From Tatumella ptyseos ATCC 33301 (GTDB taxonomy: Bacteria > Pseudomonadota > Gammaproteobacteria > Enterobacterales > Enterobacteriaceae): a DNA stretch of 64,000 nucleotides. Below the pieces are notes generated by a model. The model was not told where the DNA came from. It worked only from the letters and a program-made list of their open reading frames with translations, and searched no databases. The position numbers and the translations under genes were made by a program. This document shows, piece after piece, positions 20,866-30,120 of this stretch; position 1 is the first letter of the stretch, and every line of letters starts with the position of its first letter. Location of the stretch: the NCBI RefSeq assembly GCF_000735525.1, contig NZ_JMPR01000043.1:1-64000 (forward strand), in the 5' to 3' direction.

Positions 20866-21515
20866 TGTCCCTCCTTCTGAGGCACAAAGCGCACCGTATC
20901 CCCGGGAGCCAGTAAAACCGGCGGGATGCGTTGCGCGGAAAATAAAGATAACGAGGACTGGCCGATAAGCTGCCAGCCCCCCGGCGTCGGAAGCGGATAA
21001 ATACCCGTCTGGCTTCCGCCAATCCCGACGCTGCCTGCAGGTACCGAAATTCTGGGCTCAGCCCGGCGCGGGCAGTGAAGACTGACATCCAGCCCGCCCA
21101 GATAAGGGAACCCGGGCTGAAAACCAATAAAATACACGGTATAGAGCGCAGCACTGTGCCGTTCAATGACCTGAGAAGGCGAGAGCTGGCAATAGCGGGC
21201 AACCTCTGCCAGGTCCGGACCCGCAGCCCCTCCGTAGATGACCGGGATAGTGACGGTTCGCGATTCAGGAATAGCCGCAGAGCTGTTTTCCCATTGGCTG
21301 CGAAGCCCCGCCAGCGCGGCCCTGGTATCCGACGGAATATCCAGCAGAATAACGGTCAGATTGTTCATTCCGGGAATGACTTGCCGGACCCCTTGCACTT
21401 TTTCCAGTTGCCTGGCCATTCCCCGGATTTTGTGCTGCGACGCCAGGGATACCGGGGGAGATAGCTCCATCACCAGTGCCTGCTCTCCCAGCATGTAATA
21501 TCTGATTTGCTGCAC
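20859..21515 (-). CDS. pxpB: 5-oxoprolinase subunit B
   Basis: PxpB (KipI/AHS1 family) is the first gene of pxpBCA. I chose the second of two adjacent GTG codons, at 21515. GGAGG lies six bases upstream, the protein is then 218 aa as in E. coli, and its first residues align with the E. coli start. Longer frames up to 21623 lack support. Conserved parts are [37 protein letters not shown] and the C-terminal RFVPQKEG. Confidence 0.93.
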   Translation of the reverse strand: MQQIRYYMLGEQALVMELSPPVSLASQHKIRGMARQLEKVQGVRQVIPGMNNLTVILLDIPSDTRAALAGLRSQWENSSAAIPESRTVTIPVIYGGAAGPDLAEVARYCQLSPSQVIERHSAALYTVYFIGFQPGFPYLGGLDVSLHCPRRAEPRISVPAGSVGIGGSQTGIYPLPTPGGWQLIGQSSLSLFSAQRIPPVLLAPGDTVRFVPQKEGQC

Positions 21516-21878
21516 CACCTGCCTCCGCATTAAAAACACGGCCCAATAAAGCCAATGTAGTGTCCACAGACACCTGTGATCCCGTGCTACCGTTATCCGT
21601 AACTGAAGGATCTGTGTCAACATTTTTAATAATTCAGAGACATACGGTAAAATGATGGCAGCCGGCCGGGGACAGAAAATGTCATATTTTCCGTAAACAG
21701 GAGATGAACTTCGCCAATAGAATAGCCTTGCAGGAGAGGAGGATCAGGCCGGATTATCCCTGCGGGGGAAAACCGCTTACCGGGGTATCCCTGCAGGGAA
21801 AAATTAAGTATGACACGGTAATGCAAGGCCCTGCCGGGAAGACCCCCGGCAAAGCCCTGTCAGTGACGGAAAGGACAC
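21516..21878. other. Intergenic region between ybgI and pxpB
   Basis: A 363-base gap upstream of pxpB with no convincing gene. It holds two similar stretches, TATCCCTGCGGGGGAAAA and TATCCCTGCAGGGAAAAA, about 30 bases apart near 21757-21804, and a GCCGGG/CCCGGC hairpin near 21834. The pxp promoter should be here, but I cannot assign it. Short frames on both strands look random. Confidence 0.5.
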
Positions 21879-22622
21879 TCAGGCCGGGTTGTCGATATCG
21901 ACGAAAGTGACCTGCAAACCCTGCTGCTCGCGGAGCCATTCCCCTAAGGCACGTATGCCTCCGCGTTCGGTCGCATGATGACCGGCCGCATAAAAATGGA
22001 GTCCTCGCTCACGGGCAACATGGATAGTCTTTTCCGAGACCTCACCGGTAATAAAGGCATCAACACCAAAATCTGCCGCATCATCGATAAAGCCCTGCCC
22101 CCCTCCGGTACACCACGCGATGCGGGTGATGGTGTCGGGGGCATTCTCCCCGCTATGCAAAGGTTCACGACCCAGTTTATCCTGAATCAGCAACTTCAGG
22201 GCTTCACCGCTTAGCGGAGTGCTCAGCGAGCCATAAGGCACCAGCGGAACGATTTCACCCTCCGCCTGAATACCGAGCAGTTTTGCCAGTTGGGCATTAT
22301 TTCCTAACTCTGGATGAGCATCCAAAGGAAGGTGCCAGCCATACAGATTGATATCATTCAGTAGCAGCGTTCGCAGGCGCTGACGCTTCATCCCTTTCAC
22401 CAGCGGCGACTCATTTTTCCAGAAATAACCATGATGGACGATCACGGCATCTGCCTGTAATTTTACCGCCTCATCCAGCAGAGCCTGACAGGCGGTAACA
22501 CCGGTCACCACCCGTTTTACTTCAGGACGGCCTTCAACCTGCAGACCGTTAGGGGCGTAATCGCTGAAACTGTGGCTGTTCAGTTGCTGATGGATCAATT
22601 GTTCAAGCCGGGTATTATTCAT
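21879..22622 (-). CDS. ybgI: YbgI, Nif3-family dinuclear metal protein
   Basis: A 247-aa protein of the Nif3/DUF34 family, a toroidal hexamer with a two-metal site; recent annotations call it a type 2 GTP cyclohydrolase I. Metal-site segments are VIVHHGYFWKNE, LDAHPELGNNAQL and YAAGHHATERGGI. The start at 22622 gives exactly the E. coli length; ATG 22634 would overlap the phrB stop (ATGA) and add four residues. It follows phrB directly. The biological role is uncertain. Confidence 0.92.
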   Translation of the reverse strand: MNNTRLEQLIHQQLNSHSFSDYAPNGLQVEGRPEVKRVVTGVTACQALLDEAVKLQADAVIVHHGYFWKNESPLVKGMKRQRLRTLLLNDINLYGWHLPLDAHPELGNNAQLAKLLGIQAEGEIVPLVPYGSLSTPLSGEALKLLIQDKLGREPLHSGENAPDTITRIAWCTGGGQGFIDDAADFGVDAFITGEVSEKTIHVARERGLHFYAAGHHATERGGIRALGEWLREQQGLQVTFVDIDNPA

Positions 22623-22630
22623 TCTGTTTC

Positions 22631-24073
22631 TCATTTTCCGGGGGATGGATTGTGCTTCCGGGCAGCCTCGTAGGCCTGCAGAGTCGTCTGACGCGCCTGC
22701 TTATGATCAACAATCTGTGCCGGATAATCCAGTGTTTTGCCGTGTTTTTTCGCCCAGTTGACCGGATCATGGATAGCTTTATCCGGCACAGCGGACAGCT
22801 CAGGGATCCAGCGCCGGATGAAATTACCGGCAGGGTCAAAACGTTCACCCTGCAGTTGCGGGTTAAAAATGCGGAAGTACGGCGCCGCATCGGTACCGGT
22901 GGAGGCGGCCCATTGCCAGCCACCGTTATTAGCGGCCAGCGAACCATCCAGCAATTGCGACATAAAGTATCGCTCACCTTCCCGCCAGTCGATAAGCAAA
23001 TCCTTCACCAGGAAACTGGCGACAATCATCCGCAACCGGTTATGCATCCAGCCGGTTTCGTTCAGTTGCCGCATAGCGGCATCCACCACCGGAAACCCGG
23101 TCTTACCCTGTTGCCAGGCCCGTAATTGTTCATCATCCTTGCGCCAGCGGACATTTGCCGTCCAGTCGGTAAAGGGCTGATGACGACACAATGCCGGATA
23201 AGCCACCAGCAGATGAATATAAAACTCCCGCCAGAAGATTTCATTCAGCCAGCTGAAGGCATTCCCGCCGGACAGGGCTTCGGGATGGTCATGAAGGATA
23301 CGTAACAGACACTGCCGTGCCGAAATCTGCCCGGTCGCCAGGTACGGAGATAATACGCTGGTGCCCGCATGTTCAGGGAAGTCCCGCAGACGATGATACT
23401 CTTCAGCCCCTTGCTGACTGAACTTACGCAGGCGCTGAAGGGCCGCCCGATGACCGGGAGGAAAACATTCCCTGTCATAGTCGCGACTCTGCTCACTCAA
23501 TGACGGGATATCATTCGCCTGAATATCCGCCGGATGTGCCCGCTTGTCAGGTGCGGGGTAGCACTCCGGGAGTTCATGTAAAAGCGCTTTGACCAGCGCT
23601 TTACTGAAAGGGGTATAAACATTGTACATTGTCCCTTTACCGGTCAGTACGCTGCCGGGAGGAACCAGGGTTCCGTCATGGAACCCCTGACTCACGATAT
23701 CCTCTTCCGCGAGTTTTTGCTCTGCCCGTTGGTCTCGACGGTGTTCGTTCAGTTCGTATTGGTAGTTATAAAAAACCTGAGTCACCTCATACCTGTGACA
23801 GATACCGGAAAGCTGTTCCACACTCTGCGTAAAATCATCACAGGCAGCAAACAACAGCGGGATCCCCAGCCCGCTAAGGTCTTCACTCAGATGTTGCAGA
23901 CTGTCACGAATAAACGATAGCTGACGTCCGGACACATCATGCTGCTGCCATTGCCCCGGGGTGGCGATGTACAGGGCTATCACCCTGGCATCAGGATCCT
24001 GGCAAGCCGCATAAAGTGCAGGATTATCATTCAGACGTAAGTCATTTCTCAGCCAGACAAGATGAGTTTTCAC
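22631..24073 (-). CDS. phrB: Deoxyribodipyrimidine photolyase
   Basis: PhrB (480 aa; E. coli 472) repairs cyclobutane pyrimidine dimers with blue light. The N-terminal alpha/beta domain (HLVWLRNDLRLNDNPAL) binds the antenna folate. The C-terminal helical domain binds FAD and DNA; WLNEIFWREFYIHLL, GFPVVDAAMRQLNETGWMHN and NNGGWQWAASTGTDAAPYFR are the FAD-domain signatures. The ATG overlaps the ybgA stop as ATGA, so both are made from one transcript. Confidence 0.97.
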   Translation of the reverse strand: MKTHLVWLRNDLRLNDNPALYAACQDPDARVIALYIATPGQWQQHDVSGRQLSFIRDSLQHLSEDLSGLGIPLLFAACDDFTQSVEQLSGICHRYEVTQVFYNYQYELNEHRRDQRAEQKLAEEDIVSQGFHDGTLVPPGSVLTGKGTMYNVYTPFSKALVKALLHELPECYPAPDKRAHPADIQANDIPSLSEQSRDYDRECFPPGHRAALQRLRKFSQQGAEEYHRLRDFPEHAGTSVLSPYLATGQISARQCLLRILHDHPEALSGGNAFSWLNEIFWREFYIHLLVAYPALCRHQPFTDWTANVRWRKDDEQLRAWQQGKTGFPVVDAAMRQLNETGWMHNRLRMIVASFLVKDLLIDWREGERYFMSQLLDGSLAANNGGWQWAASTGTDAAPYFRIFNPQLQGERFDPAGNFIRRWIPELSAVPDKAIHDPVNWAKKHGKTLDYPAQIVDHKQARQTTLQAYEAARKHNPSPGK

Positions 24074-24873
24074 AGCGCCTCCGTTTGCAGGGAAAATTCT
24101 GCCACAGAGGGCAGAGAGGGGAAAAGGTAGCGCTGGGATGACAACCAGCTATGCGGGTACATAGCAAGATAGCGCTTCAGCTCTGCCACCGGTGCTGACA
24201 GCGGTAATTCCCCGCGTCGGTAATCATCAATAATCGCCGCCAGTGCTTGTCTCTGCGGCCCGCTGAGGTGCGGGCGGAAATACCCCTGGATATGCATCAG
24301 CACATTGGTATGGTTTTCCCGCGTCGCAGGGCAGCTAAGAATTTCCATCAGCTTGCGGCGATACGCCAGCGCAAACGCTTCCAGGGATGGCCAGTCAGAC
24401 ATACCGGCCACCAGCGGTCCTGACTGACGATACAACGGCTGAGAATGCGCCAGTAATTGATATTTGTAACAGGTATGAAACTGCATCAGCCGGTTTGCTG
24501 TCAGCTCTCCGTCACACAAGGCATCAAATTCTGCACGTGCTGCCACCGATGCCAGAAACTGCTGACGCTGTTCGGGACGGGCGAGATCACTTTCATCCGT
24601 TAACGGCAGAGAAGGGACATGTCCGGATAAAATTTCATATTCAGCCCGGCTCACCTGTTGTGAAATAATAATCCCGTTAACGGGCCAGAGCGTTAATTTC
24701 TGACGGCTGGTCAGTGGCGGGTGCTCAGCATGTTCACGAGTCATGAGTGCTGTAACATCCTGTGCTGTAATGTGTTTCAGTCGGAATCCGGAAGGCAAAT
24801 CAACCGCCAGGCGTGTCATGGCCTGGTCCCGGGACTGCGCGGTCAAAACCCCGATAAGCGGAGAAAGCGTCAT
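24070..24873 (-). CDS. ybgA: YbgA-domain (DUF1722) protein with degenerate DUF523-like N-terminus
   Basis: The C-terminal half (from about residue 120) is a clear YbgA domain: QFHTCYKYQLLAHSQPLYRQ, NHTNVLMHIQGYFRPHLSG and YPHSWLSSQRYLFP. The first 120 residues resemble a decayed DUF523 domain: spacing around DVTALM and the linker LPLTDESDLARPEQRQQFL fit, but the iron-sulfur cysteines are missing (LSP instead of LCPE; no RSPSCG). E. coli YbgA has only the second domain. I chose ATG 24873 because AAGG precedes it; an upstream ATG at 24927 would code through the palindromic operator. The 267-aa protein is coupled to phrB by ATGA. Function is unknown. Confidence 0.82.
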   Translation of the reverse strand: MTLSPLIGVLTAQSRDQAMTRLAVDLPSGFRLKHITAQDVTALMTREHAEHPPLTSRQKLTLWPVNGIIISQQVSRAEYEILSGHVPSLPLTDESDLARPEQRQQFLASVAARAEFDALCDGELTANRLMQFHTCYKYQLLAHSQPLYRQSGPLVAGMSDWPSLEAFALAYRRKLMEILSCPATRENHTNVLMHIQGYFRPHLSGPQRQALAAIIDDYRRGELPLSAPVAELKRYLAMYPHSWLSSQRYLFPSLPSVAEFSLQTEAL

Positions 24874-24908
24874 AAACCTGTACCTTATATTTAAAACTGT
24901 ACAGGTTT
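24874..24908 (-). promoter_or_regulatory. Palindromic operator candidate at ybgA-phrB
   Basis: Perfect ten-base arms AAACCTGTAC (24874-24883) and GTACAGGTTT (24899-24908) flank a 15-base A/T-rich spacer that contains TATAAG on the minus strand. A TATACT lies just upstream (24913-24918 on the minus strand). The palindrome covers the likely promoter or leader just before the ATG of ybgA. Such a dyad fits a dimeric repressor or a MerR-type regulator; which one is unknown. Confidence 0.55.
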
Positions 24909-24967
24909 GGAGTATAACGGCAATCACAGAAAAGATCTCCCGCTATCGCGTTTCCCGGTTTTTTCCC

Positions 24968-24994
24968 AAAAAAAAGCGCCCAACGGGCGCTTTT
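24968..24994 (-). terminator. Intrinsic terminator after pgm
   Basis: Arms AAAAGCGCCC (24972-24981) and GGGCGCTTTT (24985-24994) with a three-base loop are followed on the minus strand by eight Ts. It closes seqA-pgm and sits upstream of ybgA. Confidence 0.92.
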
Positions 24995-25017
24995 GAAATC
25001 TATTTCTCTGATCGTCA

Positions 25018-26658
25018 TCAGGCGTTTTTGAGTACGTCGCTGACGATATCAACGGCTTCTTTTTCGATTTTTTCGCGGTGCTCAGCTCCCAGGAAGCTCT
25101 CACAATAAATCTTGTAAGCATCTTCGGTCCCGGAAGGACGCGCAGCAAACCAGCCATTTTTAGTCATAACTTTCAGGCCACCAATCGCCGCACCATTACC
25201 TGGTGCTTCGGTCAGTCGGGCGATGATCGGGTCACCGGCCAGGATATCCGCACTCACCATTTCCGGTGATAACTTTGATAGCACCGCTTTCTGGGCCGTG
25301 GTTGCCGGTGCCTGAATACGGTTGTAGCTCGGAGAACCGAATTTATCCGCCAGTGCATCATAATGCTGCTGTGGATTCAGTCCGGTCACTGCAGTAATTT
25401 CTGCCGCCAACAGGCACATAATGATGCCGTCTTTATCTGTCGACCACGGCGTACCGTCAAAGCGCAGGAAGGAAGCCCCGGCACTCTCTTCGCCGCCAAA
25501 ACCCAGGCTGCCATCAAACAGACCATCAACAAACCATTTAAAGCCCACCGGAACCTCAATCAGCTGACGACCGATATCCTCTACCACCCGATCGATCATG
25601 GCACTGGAAACCAGCGTCTTACCGACGGCGACATCAGCAGACCATTGCGGACGATGGCGGAAAAGATAGTGGATCGCTACCGCAAGATAGTGGTTCGGAT
25701 TCATCAGCCCGGACGGGGTAACGATGCCGTGACGGTCATAATCCGGGTCGTTAGCAAACGCCAGGTCAAATTTCTCGCGCAGAGCCAGCAGGCCCGCCAT
25801 TGCACATTCAGACGAACAGTCCATACGGACCGCTCCGTCTTTGTCCAGATGCATAAAGCGGAATGTCTGGTCGACAGCATCATTTACCAGCGTAATATTC
25901 AACTGATAATGTTCAGCGATACGTTGCCAGTAGGCAATCCCGGAGCCACCTAACGGGTCAACGCCCAGCGTAAGATTCGCTTTTTTTATAGCATCAAAAT
26001 CAATAACATCCGCCAGCCCTTCCACATAAGGCTGGATCAGATCCTCTTCACGAATAAGTCCGCGGGTGTTGGCTTCCGCCAGAGTCAGGCGTTTTACGTC
26101 TTTCAGAGAGTCCCGGATTAACTGATTCGCACGGGCTTCAACCACTTTAGTTACATTGGTATCTGCCGGGCCGCCATTCGGTGGATTATATTTAATCCCT
26201 CCGTCTTCCGGCGGGTTATGCGACGGTGTAATGACAATCCCGTCGGCCAGCGCTGAACCACGTTTATTATGTTGCAGGATTGCGTTAGAGATAGCCGGGG
26301 TCGGCGTATAGCCATTGTCCTGCTGGACAATCACTTCCACCCCGTTAGCGACCAGGACTTCCAGTACGGAGATCATCGCCGGTTCAGACAACGCATGGGT
26401 ATCTTTCCCGACATAGCAAGGCCCGGTGATACCGTTTTTGCTGCGTTCTTCCGCAATCGCCTGGGCAATCGCCAGAATATGCGTCTCATTGAAACTCTGA
26501 CGCGCGGAACTGCCACGGTGACCGGAAGTGCCGAATTTCACTGCATGGTCACTGTCAGACAGATCCGGTTTCAGCACGTAATACTGTGATGTCAGTTGCG
26601 CGACATTAATAAGATCGCTCTGTTGAGCAGGTTGCCCTGCCCGTGGGTGACTGGCCAT
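25018..26658 (-). CDS. pgm: Phosphoglucomutase (alpha-D-glucose)
   Basis: Pgm (546 aa, same as E. coli) interconverts glucose 1-phosphate and glucose 6-phosphate. The phosphoserine loop is [15 protein letters not shown] near residue 145, the metal loop is [13 protein letters not shown], the sugar-specificity loop [13 protein letters not shown], and the phosphate-binding end [17 protein letters not shown]. It follows seqA by 29 bases, as in E. coli. Confidence 0.98.
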   Translation of the reverse strand: MASHPRAGQPAQQSDLINVAQLTSQYYVLKPDLSDSDHAVKFGTSGHRGSSARQSFNETHILAIAQAIAEERSKNGITGPCYVGKDTHALSEPAMISVLEVLVANGVEVIVQQDNGYTPTPAISNAILQHNKRGSALADGIVITPSHNPPEDGGIKYNPPNGGPADTNVTKVVEARANQLIRDSLKDVKRLTLAEANTRGLIREEDLIQPYVEGLADVIDFDAIKKANLTLGVDPLGGSGIAYWQRIAEHYQLNITLVNDAVDQTFRFMHLDKDGAVRMDCSSECAMAGLLALREKFDLAFANDPDYDRHGIVTPSGLMNPNHYLAVAIHYLFRHRPQWSADVAVGKTLVSSAMIDRVVEDIGRQLIEVPVGFKWFVDGLFDGSLGFGGEESAGASFLRFDGTPWSTDKDGIIMCLLAAEITAVTGLNPQQHYDALADKFGSPSYNRIQAPATTAQKAVLSKLSPEMVSADILAGDPIIARLTEAPGNGAAIGGLKVMTKNGWFAARPSGTEDAYKIYCESFLGAEHREKIEKEAVDIVSDVLKNA

Positions 26659-26687
26659 TGCCGTTTCTCCCTAACGCTAAGTTCGGA

Positions 26688-27233
26688 TTAAATAGTCCCG
26701 CAAACTTTGTCAGCAAGTTCCTGAGGAAACTTCATCGACTGCATAATGTGTTCGATCATGCTGCATTTGCGGCCGGTATTGGTATTGGTGATCACCCAGT
26801 AAGGTGTTCCCGGAATATGTTTCGGTTTAGTATGGGTGCCGCTTTGTAACAGCGTCTGCTCATCACCGGCGAAATAGACGCGTGTACGTCCCTGCATCGT
26901 CGTTGTTGCCTGACGGAACTCCCCGGGATCCAGACTATAAAGCGTCGACAGCACCATCATAAAGCGGTTAACGGCGCGCTTTTGTTCCGCATATTCATCG
27001 GACAATAACAACTCACGCACGGTACGAACACGATCCTGCGGGCGCGTTTCAGCACGCGCACTGACCAGTAGCGAAGTTTCCTTACTGTCAGCCTTTTTAT
27101 CGGAGGTATCAGTGATTGCCTGCTCAGAAACTTTAAGCATTCTGCGCAAAATATCGGAGGCACTTTCGCCGATATGACGTGTATGGCTGGCAATATAGCG
27201 ATAAAGCTCATCGTCTACTTCAATCGTTTTCAT
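26688..27233 (-). CDS. seqA: SeqA, negative modulator of replication initiation
   Basis: SeqA (181 aa, same as E. coli) binds hemimethylated GATC sites and sequesters oriC after initiation. The N-terminal oligomerisation domain is MKTIEVDDELYRYIASHTRHI. The DNA-binding C-terminus includes DEQTLLQSGTHTKPKHIPGT and PYWVITNTNTGRKCSMIEHI. It is transcribed with pgm and diverges from ybfF. Confidence 0.98.
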   Translation of the reverse strand: MKTIEVDDELYRYIASHTRHIGESASDILRRMLKVSEQAITDTSDKKADSKETSLLVSARAETRPQDRVRTVRELLLSDEYAEQKRAVNRFMMVLSTLYSLDPGEFRQATTTMQGRTRVYFAGDEQTLLQSGTHTKPKHIPGTPYWVITNTNTGRKCSMIEHIMQSMKFPQELADKVCGTI

Positions 27234-27471
27234 CTTTTTCCGTACTGTTATGGCTAATGTAAAATTCCGAATAATGGCAGTATACCGGAAATAATCTGAT
27301 ATTCTGCCCCGGTAAATTACCAGTTGATTGTAAATTTAAACAGAGACAAGCAGGTAGAACTGAATTACCGTTCACGTAAAAGTCAGAATATGCCTTAAAA
27401 TCACCTGCCGGATTTCCTGAATAGTAAACCATGATACCCCAAGCCCGGGGTCCAACCGTAAGAACTTTGCC

Positions 27472-28239
27472 ATGATTTTAAACAGTCGTCTGCAATCTGC
27501 ACAAATTGATGAAGAATCATCCCCTGTTCTGCTGATCCATGGCCTTTTTGGCAGTATGGATAACCTTGGTGTGCTGGCCCGCAGCCTGCATCCGCACAGG
27601 ACAGTATTACAGGTGGACGTCCGTAACCATGGCCGTTCTCCGCGAGCCGCCGGGATGGACTATGCGGTCATGGCGCAGGATATGCTGCAGACGCTGGATA
27701 ACCATCACCTGGATCAGGTGAATGTGATAGGCCATTCCATGGGCGGGAAAATAGCCATGGCGATGACAGCCCTGGCACCGGAACGGGTCAAGCGACTGGT
27801 AATTATTGATATCGCCCCCGTCAATTATCAGACCCGTCGGCATGATGCTATTTTTGCAGCACTGCAGGCCGTCAGCGAAGCGGGTATCACCCAACGGGAA
27901 GCTGCAGCGCAACTAATGCGTCCTTTGCTGCAGGATGACATGGTCATTAATTTCCTGCTGAAGTCATTCCGTCAGGGAGAGTGGTTATTCAATGTTCCTG
28001 CACTTTGGGATAATTACACGACCATTTCCGGCTGGGAAGAGTGTCCTGCCTGGCCTGGCCCTGCCCTCTTTATTCGGGGTGCCTTATCCTCTTATCTGGA
28101 TAATCACTATCGGGAGCCCCTTCTGGCTCAATTCCCGGCAGCAAAAGCCCATATTATTGCCGGTGCGGGTCACTGGGTGCATGCAGAAAAGCCTGATGCC
28201 GTCATCAGTGCTGTGCGACGTTTTATGTCCGTCACCTGA
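27472..28239 (+). CDS. ybfF: YbfF, alpha/beta-hydrolase esterase
   Basis: A 255-aa alpha/beta hydrolase (E. coli YbfF 254 aa), active on short acyl esters and acyl-CoAs in vitro in the family. The oxyanion segment LLIHGLFGSMDNLG, the nucleophile elbow VIGHSMGGKIAMAM and the late His in AGAGHWVHAEKPD are in place. It diverges from seqA, as in E. coli. The physiological substrate is unknown. Confidence 0.95.
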   Translation: MILNSRLQSAQIDEESSPVLLIHGLFGSMDNLGVLARSLHPHRTVLQVDVRNHGRSPRAAGMDYAVMAQDMLQTLDNHHLDQVNVIGHSMGGKIAMAMTALAPERVKRLVIIDIAPVNYQTRRHDAIFAALQAVSEAGITQREAAAQLMRPLLQDDMVINFLLKSFRQGEWLFNVPALWDNYTTISGWEECPAWPGPALFIRGALSSYLDNHYREPLLAQFPAAKAHIIAGAGHWVHAEKPDAVISAVRRFMSVT

Positions 28240-28398
28240 AATCAGGGGCTGGCCGCGTTTTAACATTGGCGTCTGTCATCTCACTGGAGTATGATTGCGC
28301 GCTAAAATTTTATCGTGTGCTTTTAGCATGATAACCGTATTCATTCATCACTATGCTGCGTGTATCTGATACATCGCAGGTGTTCAGTTTCAAAAATC

Positions 28399-28674
28399 AT
28401 GGCAAAAGAAAATACGGATCGTACTACGCTCGATTTATTCGCGAATGAACGCAGACCCGGTCGTCCTAAAACCAGTCTGCTTTCCCGTGACGAACAGTTA
28501 CGCATAAATAAACGCAACCAGCTAAAACGGGACAGAGTGCGCGGATTACAGCGGGTAGAGCTTAAAATGAACAGTGATGTGGTCGATGCACTGAACTCAC
28601 TGGCGGCAGAACAACAGTTGAGTCGCAGCGAACTCATCGAACAAATCATCCTGGCGCAGCTGAAAAAGCGTTAA
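28399..28674 (+). CDS. ybfE: YbfE, small ribbon-helix-helix-like protein
   Basis: A 91-aa basic protein. MAKENTDRTTLDLFANERRP and LLSRDEQLRINKRNQLKRD are almost the same as E. coli YbfE. The C-terminal half, VELKMNSDVVDALNSLAAEQ then LSRSELIEQ, looks like a ribbon-helix-helix DNA-binding fold. I chose ATG 28399 to match E. coli; an upstream ATG at 28360 lacks support. It lies upstream of fldA. In E. coli ybfE is LexA-controlled, but I see no CTG-N10-CAG site here. Confidence 0.9.
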   Translation: MAKENTDRTTLDLFANERRPGRPKTSLLSRDEQLRINKRNQLKRDRVRGLQRVELKMNSDVVDALNSLAAEQQLSRSELIEQIILAQLKKR

Positions 28675-28806
28675 ATCTGTGTTGCGCACTCAGGGATAAA
28701 TCTGACTCGTTTACAAGTACCGCCCACATCTCAGGTCTGCTATTATTCGCGCATCTGTACGGAAATTACATTCATCTGATTTTAAGATTCAAGAGGTTAA
28801 CCCCAC

Positions 28807-29337
28807 ATGGCAATCGTAGGCATCTTTTTTGGCAGCGATACCGGTAACACTGAAAACATCGCAAAAATGATCCAAAAACACTTGGGTAAAGACGTTGCTG
28901 AAGTGCATGACATCGCTAAAAGTACCAAAGAAGATTTGGACGCTTTCGATATTCTGTTGCTGGGGATCCCGACCTGGTACTACGGTGAAGCGCAGTGTGA
29001 CTGGGACGATTTTTTCCCGACTCTGGAAGACATTGACTTTAACGGCAAACTGGTTGCCCTGTTCGGCTGCGGTGATCAGGAAGACTATGCGGAATACTTC
29101 TGTGATGCATTAGGCACACTGCGGGACATCATCGAGCCAAAAGGTGCAGTCATCGTTGGTCACTGGCCGACAGAGGGTTATCATTTTGAAGCCTCCAAAG
29201 GGCTGGCCGATGATAAACACTTCCTGGGCCTGGCCATTGATGAAGACCGCCAGCCTGAACTGACCAACGAACGTGTCAGCCAATGGGTCGCGCAAATTTC
29301 CGATGAACTGCAACTGAAAGAAATCCTCAACGCTTAG
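28807..29337 (+). CDS. fldA: Flavodoxin 1
   Basis: FldA (176 aa, same as E. coli) is the essential FMN electron carrier for radical-SAM enzymes such as IspG/H and BioB and for pyruvate formate-lyase activation. The FMN phosphate loop is FGSDTGNTENIAKMI at residue 8. Flavin-stacking regions are IPTWYYGEAQCDWDD and FGCGDQEDYAEYFCDA. It lies upstream of fur, as in E. coli. Confidence 0.98.
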   Translation: MAIVGIFFGSDTGNTENIAKMIQKHLGKDVAEVHDIAKSTKEDLDAFDILLLGIPTWYYGEAQCDWDDFFPTLEDIDFNGKLVALFGCGDQEDYAEYFCDALGTLRDIIEPKGAVIVGHWPTEGYHFEASKGLADDKHFLGLAIDEDRQPELTNERVSQWVAQISDELQLKEILNA

Positions 29338-29673
29338 TAGGGTTTTTTGTATCAGTTGTGGTAGTGTTCACTTCAGCATCTGCAGAGCCGGCTAAAATGA
29401 CCAGCGGGCTCTGAGCTATTTCCCGATGTCGACGCTTGTATTTTTCCTTTCGTGCGATTTCCGGGAATATCTTTTTTGTATCAGATTGTCACTATCCCTG
29501 ACAGGCCTGCATTTCACGGTGTTCCGCGACCTTTTCTCAGGGAAAACCGGCCCGGGCCTGTAGTTTCAATTTCGATACTTCGGTTCTATAATGAATCAAA
29601 AAAAATAAGGTCATTACCGAACTTCATGGCGCTTTGCCAAAGTCATTTTCAAAAGTAACAGGACAATAACTGC
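29338..29673 (+). promoter_or_regulatory. fldA-fur intergenic region
   Basis: A 336-base gap. A CAGAGCC/GGCTCTG dyad lies at 29383-29413 without a T-tail. The fur promoter is probably TTTCAA (29564-29569) and TATAAT (29587-29592) with a 17-base spacer. The translated leader uof, which in E. coli overlaps the fur start, is not apparent: its frame has a stop (TAA) nine bases before the fur ATG and no ATG upstream. Confidence 0.65.
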
Positions 29674-30120
29674 ATGACTGACAATAACTCCGCACTGAAA
29701 AAGGCCGGTCTGAAGGTCACGCTTCCGAGACTGAAAATTCTGGAAGTTCTTCAGGAACCTGAATGCCATCACGTTAGTGCGGAAGATTTGTACAAACGCC
29801 TGATTGATATGGGCGAAGAAATTGGTCTGGCCACGGTGTATCGCGTACTGAACCAGTTTGATGATGCGGGTATCGTAACGCGTCATAACTTCGAAGGCGG
29901 TAAGTCAGTCTTTGAATTGACCCAACAGCAGCACCATGACCATCTGATTTGCCTGGATTGTGGCAAGGTTATTGAGTTCAGCGATGAGTCAATTGAACAG
30001 CGTCAGCGTGAAATTGCTAAACGTTTTGGCATTAAGCTGACCAACCACAGTCTCTACCTGTATGGTCACTGTACTACGGGTGATTGCCGCGAAGACGACA
30101 CCTTACATAACGATAAATAA
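29674..30120 (+). CDS. fur: Fur, ferric uptake regulator
   Basis: Fur (148 aa, same as E. coli) is the Fe(II)-dependent repressor of iron uptake genes. The N-terminal winged helix includes LKVTLPRLKILEVLQ. The dimer and metal domain has the His-rich QQQHHDHLICLDCG and the C-terminal Cys pair in GHCTTGDCREDD. A weak purine-rich site precedes the ATG. It has its own promoter upstream and a terminator after it. Confidence 0.98.
   Translation: MTDNNSALKKAGLKVTLPRLKILEVLQEPECHHVSAEDLYKRLIDMGEEIGLATVYRVLNQFDDAGIVTRHNFEGGKSVFELTQQQHHDHLICLDCGKVIEFSDESIEQRQREIAKRFGIKLTNHSLYLYGHCTTGDCREDDTLHNDK

Noticed and set aside
21626-21910. Short frames on both strands between ybgI and pxpB
   Set aside because: No ribosome site, low-complexity composition and no recognisable product.
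27220-27432. Minus-strand frame upstream of seqA
   Set aside because: It overlaps the seqA start and promoter region and shows no family pattern.
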